Below are positions 7,883 to 14,439 of a stretch of 32,133 bases of DNA, one piece after another (position 1 is the first letter of the stretch; each line of letters begins with the position of its first letter). The DNA comes from Bacteroidales bacterium (GTDB lineage Bacteria > Bacteroidota > Bacteroidia > Bacteroidales > M50B96): assembly GCA_021740905.1 (NCBI GenBank), contig JAIOYV010000078.1:1-32133 (forward strand). The letters are read 5' to 3'. The position numbers were made by a program, and so were the translations under genes. The notes below the pieces were generated by a model, which saw only the letters and a program-made list of their open reading frames with translations, was not told where the DNA came from and made no database searches.

Positions 7883-9223
7883 ATGATAGACATTGACCAA
7901 TTAATGTTCAAGCTTGAAAAAAACAACCCGGGACAACCGGAATACATTCAGGCTGTAAGGGAGTTCCTCGAAAGCATTGAGGATTTTATCAACGATAATC
8001 CACAGTACGAAGATTCAGGGATTATCGACCGGATTATCGAACCCGACCGGTCCCATATTTTCAAAATAGCATGGTCGGATGATGAAGGCAAAGTTCAAGT
8101 GAACAAGGGCTTCCGGGTGCAATTTAACAACGCCCTTGGTCCTTATAAAGGCGGTCTTCGATTTCACCCCAATGTCAACCTTGGAGTTTTTAAGTTTCTG
8201 GGTTTCGAGCAAGTCTTTAAAAATGCCCTTACCAGCCTGCCTATGGGCGGGGCAAAGGGCGGCTCCGATTTCGACCCGAAAGGGAAATCGAACGACGAGG
8301 TTATGCGTTTTTGTCAGGCCTATATGCTCGAACTTTGGAAACTGATCGGCACCGAACTCGATGTGCCTGCCGGCGAAATGGGGGTTGGCACCCGCGAAAT
8401 AGGGTACCTGTTTGGGATGTACAAAAAGATAAGCGGGCAACATTCGGGGGTACTCACAGGTAAAGGTATCGACTGGGGAGGCAGCCAGATGCGCAACCAT
8501 GCCACCGGCTACGGCCTCATTTACTTTACTGCCGAAATGCTCAAAGCCAACAATATGGAGCTAAAGGATAAGCGCATTGCCCTATCTGGCTTTGGAAACG
8601 TGGCCTGGGGCGCTGCTCAAAAGGCCACCGAAATGGGTGCAAAAGTGGTGAGTATATCCGGACCCGATGGCCACGTGTACTTTGAAAACGGGATGGACAT
8701 GGAAATGATCGATTACATGCTCGAATTACGTTCTACCAACGAGGATATTGTCAGGCCCATGTCGTACGAATTCCCAAATGTTCAGTTCAGGCAAAATAAA
8801 AAATCATGGGAAGTCCGCTGCGATATTGCCATCCCCTGTGCCATCCAGGACGAGCTGAACGAGCACGATGCAGCCATTTTGGTAGCCAATGGTTGCAAAT
8901 GTGTGGTGGAAGGTGCCAACATGCCCTGCACCCCTGAAGCCATTGATTACCTAAAGGAGAATGCCATTTTGTTTGCACCAGGCAAAGCTGCCAATGCAGG
9001 AGGTGTGGCAACCTCCGGCCTTGAAATGTCGCAAAATGCTTTGCGTTATCAATGGTCGAACGAGGAAGTGGATAAACAATTGTTCACCATCATGAAACGC
9101 ATCCATGATCTCTGCCGTGAACATGGCACCGACGAGGATGGAAAAATCGACTATGTGAAAGGGGCGAACATTGCATCGTTCAAGAAAGTGGCGAATGCGA
9201 TGTTAGACCAGGGGATGATTTAG
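7883..9223 (+). CDS. gdhA: Glutamate dehydrogenase (probably NADP-specific)
   Basis: A 446-residue full-length hexameric-type glutamate dehydrogenase. It would interconvert 2-oxoglutarate, ammonia and NAD(P)H with glutamate in the cytoplasm. The residue numbering happens to coincide with the Clostridium symbiosum enzyme: Lys89 (YKGGLRF), Lys113 and Lys125 (LPMGGAKGG) are present. Position 165, the catalytic Asp in VPAGD, is Glu in this protein (VPAGEMGVGTREIG). The nucleotide-binding fold follows with GFGNVAWGA; cofactor choice is inferred from overall resemblance to GdhA. The C-terminus is intact (NAGGVATSGLEMSQN). The 48-base spacer after the ATP-grasp gene allows co-transcription. Immediately after its stop begins the left arm of the heptad repeat that brackets the next gene. 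Confidence 0.95.
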   Translation: MIDIDQLMFKLEKNNPGQPEYIQAVREFLESIEDFINDNPQYEDSGIIDRIIEPDRSHIFKIAWSDDEGKVQVNKGFRVQFNNALGPYKGGLRFHPNVNLGVFKFLGFEQVFKNALTSLPMGGAKGGSDFDPKGKSNDEVMRFCQAYMLELWKLIGTELDVPAGEMGVGTREIGYLFGMYKKISGQHSGVLTGKGIDWGGSQMRNHATGYGLIYFTAEMLKANNMELKDKRIALSGFGNVAWGAAQKATEMGAKVVSISGPDGHVYFENGMDMEMIDYMLELRSTNEDIVRPMSYEFPNVQFRQNKKSWEVRCDIAIPCAIQDELNEHDAAILVANGCKCVVEGANMPCTPEAIDYLKENAILFAPGKAANAGGVATSGLEMSQNALRYQWSNEEVDKQLFTIMKRIHDLCREHGTDEDGKIDYVKGANIASFKKVANAMLDQGMI

Positions 9224-9226
9224 TGG

Positions 9227-9254
9227 TTCTTAGTTCAAAGTTCTTAGTTCAAAG
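9227..9254. repeat. Left arm of inverted heptad repeat B
   Basis: Two perfect tandem copies of TTCTTAGTTCAAAG (9227-9240 and 9241-9254), each consisting of heptads TTCTTAG and TTCAAAG, starting three bases after the gdhA stop. The reverse complement, CTTTGAACTAAGAA, differs at one position from CTTTGAACTCAGAA in the right arm at 9736-9749 and 9771-9784. Confidence 0.75.
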
Positions 9255-9320
9255 TTTGAGGACAAGGGGTTCTGTTCCCTTTATGAATAATTAGATTTCA
9301 TATACATTAAATGCGGAATT

Positions 9321-9695
9321 ATGAAGATTACTAAGTTTGAAGATATTATTGCCTGGCAAATGGCGCGAAAATTAACACAACAAGCCTATTCTTTGACTAG
9401 AAAGCTTGAGTTCGGTCGTGATTACGTACTATGCAAGCAAATTACTGGTGCTGCGGGATCTGTTATGCACAATATTGTTGAAGGATTTGATTCTGAATCA
9501 AATGTAGAGTTTGTTCGATTTTTAAGGTATTCAAAGCGATCTTGTACTGAAGTACAAAGCGAACTATATGTTGCACTTGACCAAGGATATTTTTCAGATT
9601 CTGAATTTCAAAAGAGTTACGATCAAGCTGCTGAAACCAGTGCTACAATTGTTGGATTTATTAAATACCTTCTGAACAGTAATCGAAAAAAATAG
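9321..9695 (+). CDS. Four-helix-bundle protein, 23S rRNA intervening-sequence (S23/IVP) family
   Basis: A 124-residue all-helical protein matching the TIGR02436-type four-helix-bundle family. It opens with FEDIIAWQMARKLTQQAYSL and has the family's VMHNIVEGFDSESNVEFVRF and FLRYSKRSCTEVQSELYVAL blocks. Relatives are encoded inside 23S rRNA intervening sequences of some bacteria, as free-standing genes in many Bacteroidota, and, as bAvd, next to diversity-generating retroelements. Their biochemical role is poorly known; nucleic-acid binding has been shown for Avd. No rRNA, reverse transcriptase or template repeat is present here. The gene is bracketed by inverted heptad arms and sits between gdhA and the SUI1 gene, so it may be an inserted cassette. 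Confidence 0.9.
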   Translation: MKITKFEDIIAWQMARKLTQQAYSLTRKLEFGRDYVLCKQITGAAGSVMHNIVEGFDSESNVEFVRFLRYSKRSCTEVQSELYVALDQGYFSDSEFQKSYDQAAETSATIVGFIKYLLNSNRKK

Positions 9696-9707
9696 CTACT
9701 TACTCAG

Positions 9708-9784
9708 CTCAGAACTTTGAACTTTTAACTTTGAACTTTGAACTCAGAACTTTGAACTTTGAACTTTGAACTTTGAACTCAGAA
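9708..9784. repeat. Right arm of inverted heptad repeat B
   Basis: Eleven uninterrupted heptads: CTCAGAA, CTTTGAA, CTTTTAA, CTTTGAA twice, CTCAGAA, CTTTGAA four times, CTCAGAA. It ends nine bases before the SUI1 start codon. The units are the reverse complement of those at 9227-9254, so the two arms flank the four-helix-bundle gene as inverted repeats. Confidence 0.85.
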
Positions 9785-9793
9785 CTTCATATT

Positions 9794-10135
9794 ATGGCAA
9801 AACAGAAAAACAGGGTAAATGTGGTGTACTCCACAAACCCAAATTTCAATTACGAATCGAATGAAGAACCGGAAGTTGAAACCGTGCCACCATCTCAGCA
9901 AAAGCTATATGTTTCGCTCGACAAGAAACAACGCAAGGGCAAAGCTGTTACTTTAGTGGAAGGCTTTGTGGGAACAGAAGATGATTTAAAAGAATTAGGG
10001 AAATGGCTTAAATCGAAATGTGGGGTTGGCGGCTCGGTAAAAGATGGCGAGATTTTGATCCAGGGCGATGTGCGGGATAAAGTAGTCACTCTTCTCGAAT
10101 CGGATGGCTACAAGGTCAAGCGCAAGGGAGGATAG
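9794..10135 (+). CDS. SUI1/YciH-like translation initiation factor family protein
   Basis: A 113-residue protein with a disordered, acidic N-terminus (about 1-40) and a C-terminal SUI1 (eIF1-like) domain. The domain has the basic KKQRKGKAVTLVEGF strand, a GTEDDLKELGKWLKSKCGVG helix, the glycine-rich GGSVKDGEILIQGD turn and a VVTLLESDGYKVKRKGG end. The family is homologous to eukaryotic eIF1 and is present as YciH in many bacteria, where it affects translation initiation under stress. ATG at 9794 is chosen because the in-frame codons upstream are made of the heptad repeat. Its promoter must lie within or upstream of that repeat, or it is read through from gdhA. Confidence 0.92.
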   Translation: MAKQKNRVNVVYSTNPNFNYESNEEPEVETVPPSQQKLYVSLDKKQRKGKAVTLVEGFVGTEDDLKELGKWLKSKCGVGGSVKDGEILIQGDVRDKVVTLLESDGYKVKRKGG

Positions 10136-10159
10136 GCTTATCTATTTATAAGTTTGAGT

Positions 10160-10245
10160 CTCTGTGTAACTCTGTGCTCCTTTGTGTAACTTTGTGAAAT
10201 AGCTCTAACACAGAGGGCCCCAGAGAGCCACGAAGTTGGTCAGAG
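10160..10245. repeat. Inverted decad-repeat element C (10-bp units)
   Basis: Four 10-bp units on the left (CTCTGTGTAA, CTCTGTGCTC, CTTTGTGTAA, CTTTGTGAAA at 10160-10199), a 6-nt centre, then four inverted units on the right (TAACACAGAG, GGCCCCAGAG, AGCCACGAAG, TTGGTCAGAG at 10206-10245). CTCTGTGT at 10160-10167 pairs exactly with ACACAGAG at 10208-10215. It occupies the spacer between the SUI1 and sigma factor genes. Confidence 0.7.
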
Positions 10246-10295
10246 TAGACTGATAGTTATTTTGCGATATTTAACAAACCATTTTAAACAGACTA

Positions 10296-10829
10296 TTGGA
10301 ACAAAAGGAAAAGGAAATATTAGCCAGGATCAAAAGATCTGATCCCAAAGCTTTCGAGGAGCTTTTCCGAAGATATTATCCTGCCCTGTTGCGTTATGCC
10401 ATTACTCTTTTAAAAGATGAAGACCTTGCCGAAGATGCGGTTCAGTCAGTCTTCGTTCACATCTGGGAGAAACGCATCGAACTTGAAATTAAAAAAACCA
10501 TAAAGTCATACTTATTCCGGTCGATGTACAATGCCAGCCTCAATCTCCTAAAGCAAAAAGAACTGAACGAGAAAAGCCGGAAAGCTTTGTCACTTATCCA
10601 CCCGGGTATCGAACAATCCTTTTTGTTGAACATAGAAGCCCGCGAACTCGAAACACGAATAGCCGCAGCATTGGAAACCCTGCCCGAAAAATGCCGTCTG
10701 GTTTTCGACCTCAGCCGCAACAAAGGATTGAAAAACCGGGAGGTTGCCGAAAAATTAAGCATCTCGATAAAAACTGTGGAAGCCCATCTCAGTAAGGCTT
10801 TGGGGGTTCTTAAAAAAAAGATTGGGTAA
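10296..10829 (+). CDS. ECF-type RNA polymerase sigma factor (Bacteroidetes expansion family)
   Basis: A 177-residue ECF sigma factor. Region 2 is at about residues 15-85 (AFEELFRRYYPALLRYAITL, then DLAEDAVQSVFVHIWEKR). Region 4 is at about 120-177, with a helix-turn-helix in LKNREVAEKLSISIKTVEAH. The start is probably TTG at 10296: an in-frame TAA lies at 10272 and there is no ATG near the conserved N-terminus. In Bacteroidota such factors usually precede a FecR-like anti-sigma factor and a SusC/SusD pair. Here the downstream gene is on the opposite strand and unrelated, so the factor is an orphan in this window. Its last two codons and stop lie within a 10-bp periodic repeat. Confidence 0.9.
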   Translation: MEQKEKEILARIKRSDPKAFEELFRRYYPALLRYAITLLKDEDLAEDAVQSVFVHIWEKRIELEIKKTIKSYLFRSMYNASLNLLKQKELNEKSRKALSLIHPGIEQSFLLNIEARELETRIAAALETLPEKCRLVFDLSRNKGLKNREVAEKLSISIKTVEAHLSKALGVLKKKIG

Positions 10830-10866
10830 GATTGAAGGAGATTGACCAAGATTAAAAGAAGATTGA
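10821..10866. repeat. 10-bp periodic ATTG...AG repeat at the 3' end of the sigma gene
   Basis: Units ATTGGGTAAG, ATTGAAGGAG, ATTGACCAAG, then a degenerate 11-bp ATTAAAAGAAG and ATTGA. The first unit contributes the last codons and stop of the sigma factor gene. No inverted arm was found for this repeat. Confidence 0.55.
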
Positions 10867-10908
10867 TTTGTTATGATCGAAAAGGTTGCATCCCCTTATT
10901 TTTTCTTT

Positions 10909-12447
10909 CTATCGATCGAAAGCTTCATACCTGTAATCATCGGCCCGTTTTGTTTCTGTGTCGAAGTTTATGCCCAACAGAAATTTTGGACGGTTGTCGT
11001 TCTGATACTTTTTGGCGTATCCCTTTTCCAGTATCTGATTGATGGCGACATCGGCACTTTGGTTTATTTTAAATTCAATGATGATTATCGAATTTTTGGT
11101 TTTCACAACGGCATCTATCCGTCCGTCGATGGTCAAAATCTCAGCCTCGATTTTTACCCCCAGCAACTTCAATACGGTATAGAAGATGGAGTGGTAGTAT
11201 TTTTCTTTTTCATCGATAAGGGTATAGGGGATGTTCCTGAACAGGATGTTGATGGTATCGATAACCTTCTCGATATCCTTGTTGGTAAATGCTTCGGCAA
11301 TATCGCCGAGCATCATATCGGTTTTATCTAATTTTACTTCGGTAAGCTCCGATAAAATATGCCTTGAGAAGGAGTCGGCCACTTCCTTGTTCGGGTAATC
11401 GAGGGTGATAATATTGGTGAAGAAATCGTATTGCTTGATGGTTAAATAACCAGTTTGGACCAAAAGTGGAAGCAGGGTCATGTTATTTAGGTCGTACTTT
11501 TCAAGGATCCCAATATTTACATCCTTTTTTTCGATATCAAAAGCTGTATATTGGTCATCTTTGATCAATTTCATTAAAAAAGTAGGTGTGCCGGTACTAA
11601 ACCAATAATTGTTGAATACCCGTTTGCTGAAAAGGTTGAGCAAAGAAACAGGGTTGTACACAAAGTTGACACCATCCCACGAATAGCCATTGTACCATTG
11701 TTTTATCACAGGCTTTATGTCGCTGTAGTGTTTGGCATACCGCTTTTCTACAATAGCGATGTAATCAGAAAAATAATGCTCCAGTTCTTCTTGTGTCCAG
11801 CCCAGCATAGTTGAGAAATCATCATGAATAGTTATGTCCTCCAGATGGTTAATATCAGAAAATATAGACACCTTGCTAAATTTCGACACCCCGGTGATAA
11901 AGAAAAACCGGATAAATCGGTCGGCATCTTTTATGATCGAGTAGAAATTTTTAAGGGTTTCGCGGTTTGACTCGGCCTGCTTAAGGTTTTCTAAGTAGTC
12001 GATAATGGGCTTGTCGTATTCATCAATCAAAATGACCACCTTTTCTTTGGCAGCGAGTTTTTTGATCAACTCGTCAAATTTCAAAGCATAGGAACTCATG
12101 CTTAATTGAAGGCCAAAATCTTCCGCAATTTTTGTCAACATCAATTCGATAGCCTTTTCCAGCCCTACGGTTTTGTAATCAATATTCGAAAACGAAATCT
12201 TGATCACAGGGTGGGCTTTCCAGTCTATTTTGTCGTAAATCCACAATCCTTTGAACAATTCCTTGTTCCCCAAAAAAATCTCTTTTATGGTGTTCAACAA
12301 CAGCGATTTCCCAAACCGGCGTGGACGCGAAAGGAAGTAATACTCATGTTCAAGCATCCGAAAAATCTGTTCTGTTTTATCAACATAGATACAGTTTGTT
12401 TCAATCAATTTTGAAAATTCCTGTATGCCAATGGGTAGCTTTTTCAT
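10909..12447 (-). CDS. AAA-ATPase-like protein with C-terminal PD-(D/E)XK nuclease-fold domain
   Basis: About 512 residues from ATG 12447 (a TTG at 12459 adds only four residues). The N-terminal domain is of the AAA-ATPase_like type (PF09820): MKKLPIGIQEFSKLIE start, P-loop SRPRRFGKS at about 40-48 and Walker B VVILIDEYD at about 136-144. The C-terminal domain is of the PD-(D/E)XK type (DUF1703-like) with Asp445 in GRID and the EFK motif at 458-460. Such proteins occur in many copies in anaerobic and gut Bacteroidota. Their role is unresolved; proposals include mobile-element or defence-related functions. The gene faces the sigma factor gene tail to tail and is divergent from the TauE/SafE gene. 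Both motif sets are intact, so there is no sign of decay. Confidence 0.9.
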   Translation of the reverse strand: MKKLPIGIQEFSKLIETNCIYVDKTEQIFRMLEHEYYFLSRPRRFGKSLLLNTIKEIFLGNKELFKGLWIYDKIDWKAHPVIKISFSNIDYKTVGLEKAIELMLTKIAEDFGLQLSMSSYALKFDELIKKLAAKEKVVILIDEYDKPIIDYLENLKQAESNRETLKNFYSIIKDADRFIRFFFITGVSKFSKVSIFSDINHLEDITIHDDFSTMLGWTQEELEHYFSDYIAIVEKRYAKHYSDIKPVIKQWYNGYSWDGVNFVYNPVSLLNLFSKRVFNNYWFSTGTPTFLMKLIKDDQYTAFDIEKKDVNIGILEKYDLNNMTLLPLLVQTGYLTIKQYDFFTNIITLDYPNKEVADSFSRHILSELTEVKLDKTDMMLGDIAEAFTNKDIEKVIDTINILFRNIPYTLIDEKEKYYHSIFYTVLKLLGVKIEAEILTIDGRIDAVVKTKNSIIIIEFKINQSADVAINQILEKGYAKKYQNDNRPKFLLGINFDTETKRADDYRYEAFDR

Positions 12448-12588
12448 CCTGTGTCTCAATTAAGTTTCAATACAAAAATACGGCATTTTTTGCGAACACC
12501 AATTTCCAACCCTACCCGCACTAACGATCCAGTTTGTACCAGATGTGTGTTTTACCAGTTTCTCCTGGTTAGCAACAATACCGGTGGC

Positions 12589-13434
12589 ATGGGTTTCTCC
12601 ATGATTGAATTTTTCCATATTTTCGGCACCTATATGAACCTCGATTTTATTGCTCATATCGACATTTATTCCTGGCAAGGGATAGCACTATTGGTAGTCG
12701 CAGGTTTCTTGGTGGGCATTGTCAATACCATTGCCGGGAGCGGGACAGCCATTACCTATTCCCTTTTTATGCTAATGGGTTTGCCGGCAGGTTCGGCAAA
12801 CGGGACCATCCGGCTGGGGGTGATCATGCAAACCCTGGCGGCATCTTTTAATTTCAGAAGAAAAAAGGTGCTGGAGTTGCGAAAGGGTTTGATCATAGCC
12901 ATCCCTACGGTGGTGGGCACTGTGGCCGGGGCATTGGTTGCGGTGAACATCAACGAAGGCATCTTCCAAAAGATAATCGGAATGGTCATGCTGTTGATGC
13001 TCTTTTTCCTGTTCTACAAACCCGAGCGGTGGATCAGGGGAAAAGAAAGCCTTCGCATCGAACGGAACCCCTGGTTGCAAATGCTCATTTTTTTCCTGAT
13101 TGGCATATACGGTGGTTTTATACATATTGGAGTGGGCATTTTTCTGTTGGCTGCCCTGGTGCTGTTCTCGGGCTACGACTTGTTGCACGCCAATGCACTG
13201 AAGGTGTACATTGTGTTTTTGTACAGCCCCTTTGCCCTGGCGGTGTATATGTACAACGACCAGGTACATTACGGCATGGGGCTGATAGCCGCCATAGGGA
13301 ATCTACTCGGGGGGATGGTTGCCTCGCGATATGCTGTTGAATGGGGTGCAAAATTTATTCGTTGGTTTTTAATTATTGTGATAATTTTGTTCGCTGCAAA
13401 ACTGTTCGGGGTTTACGATTTTTTGATACGCTGA
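12589..13434 (+). CDS. TauE/SafE (DUF81) family membrane permease
   Basis: About 281 residues with seven or eight hydrophobic helices. The first repeat has GIALLVVAGFLVGIVNTIAG and an NGTIRLGVIMQTLAASFNF loop; the second has IYGGFIHIGVGIFLLAALVL. The duplicated GxxxGxxN/GxGxG pattern is typical of TauE/SafE. Family members export sulfite, sulfoacetate or other small organic anions; the substrate here is unknown. The open frame extends upstream to 12451, but that stretch lacks hydrophobic or conserved sequence. I therefore chose ATG 12589, with ATG 12601 also possible. It lies 33 bases ahead of the transketolase gene on the same strand, so co-transcription is likely. Confidence 0.88.
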   Translation: MGFSMIEFFHIFGTYMNLDFIAHIDIYSWQGIALLVVAGFLVGIVNTIAGSGTAITYSLFMLMGLPAGSANGTIRLGVIMQTLAASFNFRRKKVLELRKGLIIAIPTVVGTVAGALVAVNINEGIFQKIIGMVMLLMLFFLFYKPERWIRGKESLRIERNPWLQMLIFFLIGIYGGFIHIGVGIFLLAALVLFSGYDLLHANALKVYIVFLYSPFALAVYMYNDQVHYGMGLIAAIGNLLGGMVASRYAVEWGAKFIRWFLIIVIILFAAKLFGVYDFLIR

Positions 13435-13467
13435 TTTTGCAGTTGTTGTGGGGTTAGAACTAAGTGT

Positions 13468-14439
13468 ATGTTTGAATTGAAGGAAATGAAACCCACCCGC
13501 TTTGGCTTTGGTGAAGGGCTTTGCGGGTTAGGCAGGCAATACGAAAATGTATTAGCCCTGGGTGCAGATATTACCTCCTCGGTAAGCATGGACTTTTTCA
13601 AAAAAGAATTTCCCGACCGTTTTTTTTCCTTTGGCATTGCCGAACAAAATATTGTGGGGGTGGCCGCTGGCCTTGCTTTGTCGGGAAAGGTCCCCTTTAT
13701 GTCAACCTATGGGGTATTTGCCGCCCTACGCACCACTGATCAAATCAGGGTGTCGGTTTGTTATAATAATGTGAATGTGAAAATTGGCGGCGCACATGTA
13801 GGTATTTCGGTGGGCCCCGACGGGGCAACCCATCAGGCACTGGAAGATATTGCCGTGATGCGGGTGTTGCCAAACATGACAGTCCTTTCGCCCTGCGATG
13901 CCACACAAACCCGACTGGCGACTATTGCAGCTTACGAGCAAGTTGACGGACCGGTGTATATCCGTTTTGGACGCGAAGCAGTTCCTAATTTCACACCCCC
14001 CGATATGGATTTTAGAGTGGGGAAAGCCCAGGTCTTTCGTGAAGGGGGTGATTGTACAATAGTTGCCACCGGACATCTTACCTGGGAAGCCCTGAAGGCT
14101 GCCGAACAACTTCAACAGGAAGGAATATCGGTCCGGGTGGTCAACTTGCACACAATAAAACCTATCGATGAAGCTTTGTTGATTGCCTGTGCGCGCGAAA
14201 CAGGGGCAATTGTTACGGCAGAGGAACATCAGATATTTGGAGGGATGGGAAGTGCAGTGGCCGAAGTATTGGCAAAAAATTATCCCGTGCCCATCGAATT
14301 TATCGGCATGGACGATTCCTTCGGCGAATCGGGCCAACCAACCGAACTAATGGAAAAATATAAAATGACTTCGACCCATATTGCAATGGCCTGTCGGAAA
14401 GTAATCAAACGAAAATCAGACTTCAAACTTAAAATATGA
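13468..14439 (+). CDS. Transketolase, C-terminal subunit (split form)
   Basis: A 323-residue protein equivalent to the C-terminal half of transketolase: the pyrimidine-binding domain with GIAEQNIVGVAAGLALSGK, containing the Glu that activates the thiamine cofactor, then the AAYEQVDGPVYIRFGRE region and the C-terminal domain (VVNLHTIKPID, TAEEHQIFGG). It transfers two-carbon units in the pentose phosphate pathway only when paired with an N-terminal, diphosphate-binding subunit. No such gene is present in this window. ATG 13468 is used; ATG 13486 (MKPTRFGFG) is an alternative preceded closely by GAAGGA. The stop overlaps the start of purF by four bases (ATGA), indicating translational coupling. 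Confidence 0.9.
   Translation: MFELKEMKPTRFGFGEGLCGLGRQYENVLALGADITSSVSMDFFKKEFPDRFFSFGIAEQNIVGVAAGLALSGKVPFMSTYGVFAALRTTDQIRVSVCYNNVNVKIGGAHVGISVGPDGATHQALEDIAVMRVLPNMTVLSPCDATQTRLATIAAYEQVDGPVYIRFGREAVPNFTPPDMDFRVGKAQVFREGGDCTIVATGHLTWEALKAAEQLQQEGISVRVVNLHTIKPIDEALLIACARETGAIVTAEEHQIFGGMGSAVAEVLAKNYPVPIEFIGMDDSFGESGQPTELMEKYKMTSTHIAMACRKVIKRKSDFKLKI

Noticed and set aside
8015-8500. Minus-strand open frame of 161 codons
   Set aside because: Antisense to the highly conserved core of glutamate dehydrogenase; no domain recognised.
9321-9695. 23S rRNA intervening sequence
   Set aside because: The protein belongs to the IVS family, but the flanks are gdhA and an SUI1 gene, with no rRNA sequence around it.
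10909-12447. Transposase or insertion sequence
   Set aside because: The P-loop and PD-(D/E)XK layout fits the AAA-ATPase_like family; no terminal inverted repeats or target duplications were seen at its ends.
12451-12588. N-terminal extension of the TauE/SafE protein
   Set aside because: The frame is open but the 46 residues are neither hydrophobic nor family-like; ATG 12589 gives a normal-length permease.
13726-14337. Minus-strand open frame of 203 codons
   Set aside because: Antisense to the transketolase C-terminal subunit; His/Cys-rich composition typical of a shadow frame.
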